Below are positions 1-29,145 of a stretch of 64,000 nt of DNA, piece after piece. The stretch's first letter is position 1, and every line of letters begins with the position of its first letter. The position numbers and the translations under genes were made by a program. This DNA comes from Ficedula albicollis (Eukaryota; Chordata; Aves; Passeriformes; Muscicapidae). The DNA is taken from positions 26,498,513 through 26,562,512 of the forward strand of contig NC_021671.1 in assembly GCF_000247815.1 (NCBI RefSeq). Direction: 5' to 3'. The notes under the pieces are model-generated. The model had not been told where the DNA came from. It made no database searches and saw nothing but the letters and a program-made list of their open reading frames with translations.

Positions 1-17103
<17,103 letters not shown>

Positions 17104-20100
17104 TCAAAATTAAAATACTATTATTACATTACTTACTTTAATTAAGATAGCAGATACATAAAAACAGCATTTATTATTAGCTAGTAAATATATCAGGTAC
17201 TTTATCATTACTTTATAATCTGCAGTCTAGCAAGAAGTAATGCTAAGGGCATTTAACTTGCAATACAAGCCTTATCCAATAGCTCAGCAATCAGCAGATT
17301 CATATTCAGCAAAACTGGCTAACCCTCCCAATATAAACCACAGAAGAGGTTATTCTAACACCTTCACTTCCTGGCACTTTGGTTTCCCAACGCACTGGAG
17401 CGCGCAAGCCCTCTTGAACTCGGGAGCAGCAGGGCCGAGTCTGTGGGACCGTGCTGCTTCCAGATCTTGCTGACAGACTGACTCAGTCCTTGAGTGTTGC
17501 ACCATCAGCACTTGGCAGGAGAGGAGCACACACGCAGAGCTCTACTGTAATAGAGGTATGCCCAGTGTTCATAGGACAGGTCAGATCTCTCCCAACACAT
17601 ACACATTGACTCACATTCTATATACTTTTCTGATCTTCATCAATTTGTATTCCATTGTTATCAACCAGCACATCCAATCATTTAACTCTTTTGCATAATG
17701 TGCAGACATACTAGGGATAGAGTACTGCTTTTCAGGCAACTCCTCCCCATTAACTGTCTCACAGGTAACAGGAAGGATCTATAAGAATTTTATAAAACCA
17801 AGCAAGCAGCAGGTAAATTCATGCATTATGATCTACAGGCTGCAGAGGAAATTCAGTACTTGCAATTAATCATCAGTTTTAAGAACCACAGAGAAGAATC
17901 TGCAATGAAACATTGCCTTGGAGTAGCAAGTAAACGTCGTTACTGGTTTGTTAATGTGATTAATCCTCAACATTTCCACAGTGTAGCACAATTCCACAGT
18001 TTGTTTTTTTTCCTTTGTTTTCTTCCCCCTTCTCTTTGTCTCCAAACTTTTGACAGACTTCACTAGTCTGCTCCAGATATTAAACATATTCTAACTGTAT
18101 GTGCCAGTTTAACTCCTGTTCCTCTTATTAAATTATCATCACTAGCTATTAAATTAACACAGCACCTTTACTGATTCACCAGTGTTTATACACAAGTGTA
18201 CATGCCTAACTCCACAGTACTGGTTGCCTGGTTGTATTTTAGCTCTACTTAAAATGTGAATATGTGCTAAATGTGATCATAGTACCTAGAAGCTACTAAG
18301 TGTCTGAAATTGTCTGCCAAGCTTTTGAGAAACTTAATCCTATCTTTTAGGCCATGTAAGTATAACTTGAAAATTAATTCTGGATTATGAGGTATGTATT
18401 CTCAATCTTCTACTTGAAAATTTTATTTCATGGTGAAATTTATAACAAGTTACAAATTCACTGAGGGTAAGCCAGCTTAAGACATATATTCAGCCAAATA
18501 GTGAACTACCTAACACACCCAGCAGGGAGCAATAATGGCACCAAAGTTTACTTTCTTATAAACTAAGTAAAATTGTTGAGGTTGAAAAAGTTTGGACACA
18601 GAAAAGAGCAGCAAATGCCTTAGAGATTAGAAAAGGGCTATACAGCTCTTCTTCCAAAGTGGATGTCTGCAGTTGATGGATAGAAGACTGCTTTCCAATG
18701 AAGTTTATGCAATTTCTCCTATTTATAATGTCCCCTGAAGTAACAGGAAGAGAGAGAAGCTTAAGAGAGGACACAATTTTTTAAACTATCATACATGGAA
18801 ATTTGACACTAATTTATCCAGAAAAAATTTCTTTGTGCAATAAATTTTCCAATCATAGAAGCTGTCTTCAATTCATCATTCTGTTATAGTCTTCTCTCCC
18901 CCCCTCTTTGTTAAAGTGGTGGAAGTACAGAAAGTAAGTGATTTGCCTATTTTGGTCAGCATTAGTATCTACAAGCCCAACCCTAAGTTAAAAGATGATC
19001 ACTCAACATGAAGTTCAGTTCAGGGTTAGTTGCCCATGCATATGGCAGAGATAACAAAATCTCCCCTAGTCCCATACACCTGGCACACTGCCCACAGCAA
19101 GATCTAGAGAACTGAATTATTACATTGCTGTGGGGAAACACAAAAAGAATAGAGAAGACCTTTGCAAAAAGGACTCCCCAAGCACTGCATTAGAAGAATG
19201 AGCTAAGCTTACAGCAACTACCACTTCCATCACCAAACAGAAAAGATTAGTATTTCAGAAGAGAATAGATGTCATGAGAAGGGCTGCTTTCAATCACTGG
19301 CCCAGAAAAGCATGTGTCTAAAGGTAAAGGAATTAAAAACATAGTTTAAAAATTACAGAATACAGAGATTCAAATTTTTATAGCATTCCTTTTAATTACA
19401 GCACCCAAATTTCAGTCATCACTACTATAACGTTTCTTTGACATTCTTGTAAGAGGCCAAAAGTATTTGCACTTTCTAAGTCTTTCCTAGGTCTCCTCAG
19501 AAGTTCTCTCTAGATTTTAAGCTATACTAAATGGAAAATAGATATATATACACCCATTGAAAGATGTCTTTTAAATTTACTTATTTTTCAATGCATTCAA
19601 AACCATATATACAGAAGGAAACAGAAGTACTCTGTACGAGTCTCAGAACAATTCTGTTTTGATTCAACTGGAATGGATGGACCAAACAGGAAAACAAAGT
19701 AACAGTTTTTTCCAAGAAGATTCTGAGAGCAGTTGACAGTCTAGTCTGTCAGCACATTCTTATGTCTAAGACACTTCTTCCCTATCTCTTTTTAGTTATG
19801 TGGAGCAAAAGAAACTATTTTATTTTGACAAGCTCTATAAATTCCTGATTATCTCTGGTAACACCTCATAATCCCTTAAACTGGTCACATTCCCCATCTG
19901 TGCTTGAGTCTGAAACAATTCCTTTTGTATTAATATTTCAGGAAGGGAAGCATCAATGACTTGTACTGGCCTTTCACAACTAGAGCAGAACTTGTCCCTC
20001 TGTTGCAACACTGCACCAACAGCCAAACTTGTCTCACAGTCTAAAGGATGCATTATAAATAAATGAGTAGAAACTCAAGTTTCCTTAATTTAGTACTCAA

Positions 20101-20746
20101 GATAATATATTTGATTGGTTCTGTGGCTATTAAATATTTTGTGTACAGCACTCTTGAAGAAATGGCAAAAAAAACTAAGACAGACTAAATGTCAGAGACA
20201 CTTAGTTTTTGCAACTCGCTGCAGAATGCCTTCCTCCTTCCCCCTGGAAAGAATGGCTACCCTTTCACACAGACAAGGGCAGCTTTCTCTAGCTTGGGGT
20301 CATGATTAGATTACCTTTGACTTCTATTTCATTTTACTGAATAAACATCTAGCTTCCTTCCTTAGTCTCTTTTTACTTATGCGGCTGCAGAATCTTTTGC
20401 TTTTTTTGGCTTTAATCACTAAATCTACCTCAGCTTAATTCATCAGTTTCCAGTCCCTCACTACGCAGTTTAACCTCAAAAGACATTTCCTCTACTGATT
20501 AAATACTTTTCTCAAACTCTCTTCCCAGGCCTCTTTCATGTATGGGTATTTTTTCAATTCAGTCTAAAGCCATTTTTTTAACTCCATTTTTCCTCATTCT
20601 GTCTTTTTGGGACCTGAATTCTGTTGGCTTGAGGATGGTCCTCCTGAATTCAGAGCACATTTCCTATTTTTTTCTCCAAATTCCAAGTCCCTGGATATGA
20701 TTGAATTGATTTCACTCACTGGTACCTTTACATTTCTTCCATTCAT

Positions 20747-20834
20747 AAAAACCAAAACAAAACAGCAAAACAAAAAACCAAAAGAAACAAAAGAACACCC
20801 CAAAACCAAAACAACCCACCCAACCAAAACCAAC
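20747..20834 (+). repeat. A/C-rich low-complexity repeat
   Basis: A degenerate CAAAA/ACC repeat of about 88 nt, almost free of T and with few G. It lies about 70 nt before the ERVL-like LTR. It resembles the A-rich simple repeats common in bird introns. Confidence 0.7.
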
Positions 20835-20902
20835 TTAGTTGCAGGAATTTATTTTTAAAATAAAAAGCTCCCGCACACATTTACACTGAAAGCTTTCAAC
20901 TA

Positions 20903-21383
20903 TGTATACTATGATTTGGATGGGACAGAGTTAATTATCTTCAGAGAACCTGGTAAGATGCTTTGGATTTGTGACCAGCAAAGTTTTTTTTTTAGTACAC
21001 CAATGTTATAGCTAGGAGTGGGCTGGGATGTGGCACAGCTAGGACCACTGACCCAAATGGACCAGAGGATTGTCCCACACTGTATCATCACACCTAGCAA
21101 GTAAAACTGGGGCTGTCAGTGCTCCAGCACTGGCTGGGCATCAGTCAGTTAGTAATGCGCAACAAAGCTTTTTGGGCTGTGCTGCAAGATTTTAAAAAAT
21201 GTTTTAGTACTAGATTTTCTTGGATTTCTTTTTCTTTGTTTCCTTTTTTAACTGTTAACCTGTCTTTATTTCAACCCATGAATTCTCACACTTCCCTTCT
21301 GATTCTCCCCCTCACCTCGGGGTGGGGGGAACAAGGAAGCAGCTGTGGGGTGCTTAAGTATCCACTGGGGTGGAACCTCAACA
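20903..21383 (+). mobile_element. ERVL-type solo LTR (avian)
   Basis: About 480 nt that follows, from memory, the layout of the avian ERVL LTR in sense orientation. The 5' part reads TTGGATGGGACAGAGTTAAT, and a TTTGGATTTGTGA block follows. In the middle is a CAGCTAGGACCACTGACCC block. Near the 3' end are CTGTCTTTATTTCAACCCAT, a GATTCTCCCCCTCACC block and a final GGTGCTTAAGTATC segment. The usual TATA and polyadenylation positions are degenerate, so it is an old, probably inactive copy. No internal retroviral genes flank it, which indicates a solo LTR left by recombination. It lies in intron 2, antisense to ANKRD10. Ends are approximate and no target-site duplication was confirmed. Confidence 0.8.
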
Positions 21384-24300
21384 CTATGCAAGCACTTCTA
21401 AAATACTTCTAGTAGTTTTATCTGACTAAGACACAAAAGCCCTTACTTGAAAAGAAATACAAACTAACTCCATTCCTTAACTCAACTGACTGAATTTCAA
21501 TGATCTATCAAATGATCACATTTCCAAACACTACTCATTTCTTACATTTCTTAGAACCAGTAACTTACCCTTTCTGAAACTAGGAAGTAGGAACTAAAGA
21601 ACACCAAGTCCTTTTCCTCCTTTGCTAAAAAGGCTTTTGAGTGCAAATGAGAACTGATGGAATCTTTATCTGTACTTAAACCTAATTGTTCTTTAAAATA
21701 AAAACCATAATGCGCCAAAAGAATATTTTCTTCCTCCCCACCAAGGATATCAGCCTGTTTATAGTTCTTGCTCCTAGGGGTAGTCTAACCCTCCTAAAAC
21801 TATCTGCCACCACTGCCATGTGGAAGTGTATGAATATACATGTATGAATCCTAAGTTGCATCCCCTGTAAGGGTGCAGTATTTCTGTTCCCTTCTCTTTG
21901 TGACAGGCCACACAACACTTTTTTTGGCCAATCAACAAAGGCAACATACAACAGAAATGTTTAATAGGTTGAGGCTAGAGGTAAAAATATATTTAAATAA
22001 AGTTAATGCTTTTCTAAATCAGAAAGTACTCATTATCTGATAATATGTACAACAGCCCAGAATCAATCTGTGTTGTGACAAGGATAAAACAGAAAAAAAT
22101 CCTCAGGAAAAGTAGCGGGATAGTTGCTTTGCACTGTTACAGTGAACTAGAGCAGGCAGGCAGCCAAATGCAGGTCCTGAGTCACATCACTAAGAACTAT
22201 TAGCAGGCACTGCCTGCTGAGGGGGAAAAAAAAAGAAAAATCACAAACAGTAGGACATTCTCTTGGATCCACTGCTGGGTAGAAACAGACAGACCATTGC
22301 TTGGCACTTCGGCTTTTCTCCTGTGCATTTTTATATGGTGATCCTGGGGGTAGAGAACTGCCCACAGATGAGAGACAGATGTGATTCTAGCCAGCACATA
22401 CAGTTATATAAGAGGGCTGGGCATCCCAGGATATACTCACAGAATTTATTTGGGGAGCAAAGTACAGCTGGGACAAGCAGCTTTCAGCATTTGTCCTTCA
22501 TTGCTGCCGCCTGAGAAGTGTCCTGGGCAACTGTCACCAGCAATGAGATAAAACATTTTTAAGTTTTCCTAAACTTCAGGGCAAGCAGCATGAACTACAA
22601 TACAATACCTCAGGGCAGGTATGAGAAAGCATGCATTGAAATTCTACTGAGTACCAGAGGTTTACAGTAAAACTGAGAGACTCGAGTGGATTCCTTTTCA
22701 GAAGCTATTCTTTTCTTTTTCCAGAAGTGAAGGGTTAGTCTGTAGCCAATGACCAGAAGTCAGTTTGGAAGGAAAAGTTTACTAGTTTAAATATCAAGCA
22801 TTCCCAGATCTTTCTCAGCATGTGTTTTGTATCCAGTGTCCATGGAACACTTGTCCTCACACAAGCATTAGCCAGTGACTATGTCTGTTTGGAGTACAGC
22901 ATCAGTCAGCGAGCTGGAAGGAATAAACAAAATACACATCAGGAAATAGTGCTCCAAAAGCTCTAAAGTGTGGGTGGAAGCCCTAAATGATCACCTAAAA
23001 GTGCTTTCAAGTTAAATAAGGAACTGAGATAATTTAAGGAGTTCAAATCAAACAAGAAGAGTAGAATTTGACTGCAATTCAATAAACAGCTGAGGGAATT
23101 GGGGATAACAAAGCATGCACATAGCCATGTATGAAACACTCCAACTATCTGTGGGATAAGTTTTCTGCTTTAGTTATCACCAAGGCACACTGCCTAGCTT
23201 TCAGTGCCATTGCATGTAAAAACAGTGTGACTGACAAGTTGCATCCTATAAACTTCACAGACTTTTGTTTCTACTACGATTTTAATTAACCAGAGGTACC
23301 TTATTTTAATCACTGAACTGAATCTAAAATACCTCTGGTCATATGCTAAATTAGTATTGTGTGGGGGCAAAAAAAAATAGTTGCTACATTCAAGCGTAAC
23401 TTGAGCCTATCATTAACGACATACAAGGCACCCACAGTGTCAGCACTCAGTATCCATCCCTCTTGTGTCTGTGGCCTGTCATTGCCTAAGTCTGCCCTAA
23501 ACTCTACAGGATACTATCACCACTATCTGAAAATTTAACAACGTCAAGAACCATTTACTCTGGCAACAAGCCATCAACATACAGACTCCTGAGTCACTGG
23601 CTTGCCTTAGCAACTTCTTTAAACTGGAATGAGTCTCCTGCCCATTTTCAACTGCATATTATACTGCCTTCTGCTTTCTCTTACAGTCATCTGCATGTTG
23701 CCCTCAGCCCATGCAGAGATCTCTCCACACTCTTCTCCTCTTCTTCTGGGAGCTAGCTGCTACTTTCTTCTTTGCTACAACCTCACTCACTATATGTGAC
23801 TGTTTTTCCCCCTCATCATGTTCCAGGACATCAAGCTTGTTCTTCAATTCAACCTCACTGGTCAGTTCTTCTCTTTATTCTCATAGCTGGAAACTTTCAT
23901 TCTTCTCATTCATTCACTTTCATTCATTCTTCTCTTCTCATTTAGCAGTTATTTGTATATCTTTATTCTGTGCATGCCATGTTTCCTCTCTAATCACCAT
24001 TTCTTTACATTCTTACCTGGTCTCCAGATGCATTTATAGTTCTTGTATTTTCTCTTCTGAAGATTCTACCACTATGCAGCAATAACTTATTGCATAAGTT
24101 ACTTTTGTCAGGTATCAAGGAGAAGATGCGATCTATAGCCTCTGCATCCAGCCACCTTCATTGTTTCTACAATTCTCCTGGTGTCTCACAGCTGTTCTCA
24201 ATGCACCAGACTTCTTTTCTGAAAACTCAACACAAACTTCCCCATTTCTTATTTTTGCATAGCTTAAAAAAAAAAAGAACCAAACTCTAGAAATGCAAAT

Positions 24301-25202
24301 GTTTAAGTTCTTCAGCAGACTTAGCTTAACTCTACTGCATATAAAATGCAGTCTGGCCCTTAAATATTTTAAGGAAAGTATGATGCAAGATTTAACAGGC
24401 CAGACATTTTATGGATGCTGTACTATACCACAGCTTTTAACAACAACATATGCTGTAGTATTAATTACTCTCATATAATATTATTAAGAATATTTTTTAT
24501 TACCATTAAAAAGGATGTTATGTATGCCAGCATACATAACAGATTCATTCAGTACTTCAAACACATGATAGTTTTTAAGCGTCGATTCTGCTACTGTACC
24601 AGAGTACAATAGTTGTTTGCAGGAATTTTGCTATATTAATGCACTCTCTGCTACCAAATAAATTACATACTCACATAAAACTAATGAAAATTATAGTTAA
24701 AAAAAAGCAAAAGAAATTTTTAAAATCACCCATTCATTCTTTGTTAGTAAAGTACATGTTTCTGATCTATTTTCAGAAAGCTACTAGAAAAGCTTTAGAA
24801 ATAATCTAAAAGAAAAACAACACAAAACCAGATGCACGTTAAAATAAATCAAGGCAGCCCCTACTAGTTAGATGTATGAGTAAATCATGAAGCACCACAA
24901 AGGTCTCATGGTTCTGTAGGTAATGGTAAATTTTTCAATTCTTAGCATATTTAGTAAGTATTATGTTCCTCACTAGTTTTTTTCTTGCCCCTACTGTAGC
25001 ACTACTATATCAGACTATTTGCTAATGCTGCCAATACCAAGGCAACATTACCATTTTGTTCAAGAAGCAGCAAGATGTCAACTCCTAAAACAAATAGCCT
25101 CCAAATCTCTAGAGGCTTAAAGGACATTTATTAGTCCTATCTCTCCTGAAACGTAAAATGTCTGTAAATGATCATTCAGTCATCTGACTTGAGCTGATGT
25201 CA

Positions 25203-25511
<309 letters not shown>

Positions 25512-25789
25512 CTATGACAATTAGCATGTGCTAAATGAATACATAAAACCTAGAAGAGCTAAACTTACTATAAGACTACATGAATGAAAAACAAGACAGA
25601 ATATAAAATTTAGGATTTCCTCCCTCCTCCTTCACTCCTTCTTCATTTGATCACAGTCCATACCTGAGAAGTACTTAATTCTCACCTCCAAAACTGAATT
25701 TCACCTTTCATTTCAGAAAAGAGAACAAGAGGACATAAACACTTCAATTCTAACTACAAGAGATATTCAGCTCACTTTTGTTAAGAGGG

Positions 25790-25840
25790 TGGGAAAGGAG
25801 GAAAGAAAGAGAGGAGAAAAAAAAAAGGGGGGGGGGAGAG
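25790..25840 (+). repeat. Purine tract (GGAAA/GA, A-run, G-run)
   Basis: Nearly pure A/G for about 50 nt, containing a run of ten A and then ten G. Simple low-complexity DNA. Confidence 0.75.
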
Positions 25841-27565
25841 TTCTTATCCAGCAAACATGATACTAACCACATATTAGATAATATTTGCCAAAACAAGTGT
25901 GTTGTTAGGAGATACATAGATGCTGGACTCAGTCTCAGGGGAGTTTAGAGAAAGCTATATCAGAAAAACAAAAGATTTTTCATTTCTTTGATGTATTCCT
26001 GGAGTGACAGAAGATTAGTCAAGAAAACCAACACTTAATATATAATATGTTAAATCTATACAAGGAATAAATTAATTCCACCATTTTCTTGTCATTTCAT
26101 ATAAGAAACTGTTGAAAGCAAAACAGTCTGCATATTTGGCACCACAAAGATAATAAAAGCCTTTTTTGTTTTTGAAAATTGCAGTATTTTGTCAAACTAT
26201 ATTCTGCCCTTTTTTTCCTAACATACTAACCAGAAGTGACAGATAACCAGATACTATTTTTAAAGGTTCATAACTTCTCATTAGTAGAAACTAGGCAAAC
26301 CACAGCTACAATGACCTCAACTTTCAAAAATAGTCAAAACAACACTTCTTTCCTGTCACACAATAACACTGTCTTGTTGATAGGAAAAGGAACTCACTAT
26401 GCTGCAATAAACAGTTTAGTCTAGGCATCCATTTACTGTGGGTAGAAAACAAATACCACTGCACACAAATGCAACAGCAAACAAAGAGCCTTACACTGGC
26501 TCAGCCATTGGTTCATATAAAACAAATCTGTGGGTGTCTCAGTGTATCACAACTAAAGAAAACATCAGCCACACCACAGCTGTCCATAAAGGAACAATTA
26601 AAAATCTGAATGTGGGCTGGCAGCTTGACTCAGATAGAAGCATCAACATCAGTATTATAACATTGTTCTCTGTTGATGTATGTCAGTTCTTTTTTCTCCC
26701 TCTCTCAACCTCTAAATTCCTGATCTTACTGAATTACACACATGAGATAAAAGTACCAACCACTGTAAAGAAGTATTTTATATTAGTTTTGCAAATACAT
26801 TGTGAACTTATTTGTTTCCTTCCCCCATATAATTCAAACAAACCATATCCTTTGGAATATACAGAAGTAATTTTTTTTTTTACTGTAATGGAGCTAAGGC
26901 TGGACAGTTTTACCACTAACTCCCTAACAGCATGAAGTAAGGGTGAGGGTAACTGGGATATTGCATACTAATGAAACTAGCTGCATAAATATCAACATTT
27001 CCAAAGACAAAGTACCTTTTCAAAAGAAAACATGCACTTTAGTTGGAAAAAAAAAAAATCACACTGAATAAGTGGTATAAGAAAATTTATAACTCCAATG
27101 CTAGAATACTGAACTACATTTTGTATTTGCCAATATTAGACTTTCTTTGATGCTCACATGTTAGCACCTGTAATACTGCAGTCAATCTGTAGCAATTATT
27201 AATTAAATTGCTACACTGCAATTATTAGTAAGTCATGTGATGGAAAACACCCCTCCAGTTACACCAAGAGGTTCATCTGTGGTAACTGAAGGCAAAAATA
27301 AATTTCAGCCAGTTTTTAGAACAATAGGCTTTATTAATAGAGTTAATTTGAAAACACTTCCAGACAAGCATTACAACTTCAGGAAAGAATAATATTTCCT
27401 GCACAGGCTGAAAGAACTCCTTAATTAGACAGGCATTACAGCCCATCAACTGAAAAGGGAAAAACACAGAAACTGATTCACCAGTGCTATCCTGCACTGT
27501 TTGAATCTAAGATGGCCACACACCATGATTATCCACGCAACTTCATTTTTGAACATTGCTTTTTC

Positions 27566-29145
27566 TTTTTTTTTTTTTTTTTTTGCATACTCTGACTTCA
27601 GAGTCACAGGGCTTTAACAATGACTACGACATTTTATCCCATTAAAAGTTTGAGTATGGATCTTCAGTATCATGGCTGCCAGTAAACCTGCTTCTTCCAA
27701 CATTATAGAAGAACGAGATTAACTACATCCATGGGCAGGAAAAGTCAACATGACAAAAAACAATACCTCACTTGATCATTTATGCTTGAGATCAGGACAC
27801 ACAAGTCCACTTTCATTAAATAACCTAAATTTAATACAGTGGATATTTTCCAACCTAAAGCAGAGGTTAAATTGATTTAGTGAAGAAAGACAGGCCTCCA
27901 CATAGTCCATTACACTGGCAAAATGCCAAGCAAGAGACAGACATTTTTATCTCTTCCACTTTTGTTCCAAAAGAAACAGAACATGTTTACTAGTATTTTG
28001 CTTTCTACAATGTAAACACTCCAACTACAAAAAACAAAAGCAGAAGAAGAGCACAAGCAAACAGATGTGCTCAGAGAAAATAAAAATTCAGTTGCAAGTG
28101 ATTAAAAGAAAAATCAAAGTTAGTCCAACACAAAGTGAAATAAAATTAAGACCAATAAAATTTTTTTATGCAAGCCCTGTATTTTCTATGTCTCTGGTAC
28201 CTTTTTTAGACCATTAACACTTTTACATTCTGACCCATCTTCTCAGAAATCCATGGAATACCAGTGTAATTTAGGACACTATACAATTAACTCCAATTAA
28301 AATACAGAAACTCTAATGGGAATTAATCCACATCTCAGGACACAAGCACTTTTTTTTTTTTTTTTTTTTTTTTTTTGCATACTCTGACTTCAGAGTCACA
28401 GGGCTTTAACAATGACTACGACATTTTATCCCATTAAAAGTTTGAGTATGGATCTTCAGTATCATGGCTGCCAGTAAACCTGCTTCTTCCAACATTATAG
28501 AAGAACGAGATTAACTACATCCATGGGCAGGAAAAGTCAACATGACAAAAAACAATACCTCACTTGATCATTTATGCTTGAGATCAGGACACACAAGTCC
28601 ACTTTCATTAAATAACCTAAATTTAATACAGTGGATATTTTCCAACCTAAAGCAGAGGTTAAATTGATTTAGTGAAGAAAGACAGGCCTCCACATAGTCC
28701 ATTACACTGGCAAAATGCCAAGCAAGAGACAGACATTTTTATCTCTTCCACTTTTGTTCCAAAAGAAACAGAACATGTTTACTAGTATTTTGCTTTCTAC
28801 AATGTAAACACTCCAACTACAAAAAACAAAAGCAGAAGAAGAGCACAAGCAAACAGATGTGCTCAGAGAAAATAAAAATTCAGTTGCAAGTGATTAAAAG
28901 AAAAATCAAAGTTAGTCCAACACAAAGTGAAATAAAATTAAGACCAATAAAATTTTTTTATGCAAGCCCTGTATTTTCTATGTCTCTGGTACCTTTTTTA
29001 GACCATTAACACTTTTACATTCTGACCCATCTTCTCAGAAATCCATGGAATACCAGTGTAATTTAGGACACTATACAATTAACTCCAATTAAAATACAGA
29101 AACTCTAATGGGAATTAATCCACATCTCAGGACACAAGCACTTTT
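27566..29145 (+). repeat. Tandem duplication, two 792-bp units in intron 1
   Basis: The block 27585-28350 recurs at 28377-29142. Start and end points are both offset by exactly 792, so there are no net indels over 766 nt, and I saw no substitution on reading the two copies. Each copy is preceded by a T run (19 nt at 27566-27584 and 27 nt at 28350-28376). The right copy ends in CTTTTCTGCAG, where unique sequence resumes. Perfect identity in non-coding DNA implies a very recent event or an assembly duplication. Each unit holds a short inverted repeat, ACTCTGA-CT-TCAGAGT, next to the T run. Confidence 0.93.

Noticed and set aside
23711..24085. 124-codon plus-strand open frame rich in Ser, Phe and Leu
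   Set aside because: It translates a pyrimidine-rich stretch with CATT/CTTCT repeats; no signal of a real gene.
26438..26935. 165-codon plus-strand open frame in ANKRD10 intron 1
   Set aside because: No domain or family recognised, low-complexity AT-rich composition, antisense to the intron; chance is the simplest explanation.
28350..29142. The duplicated 792-bp unit as a retrocopy with poly-A tail (T run on the plus strand)
   Set aside because: No AATAAA precedes the A tract on the minus strand, no coding content is visible, and the two copies are directly adjacent, which fits tandem duplication better.
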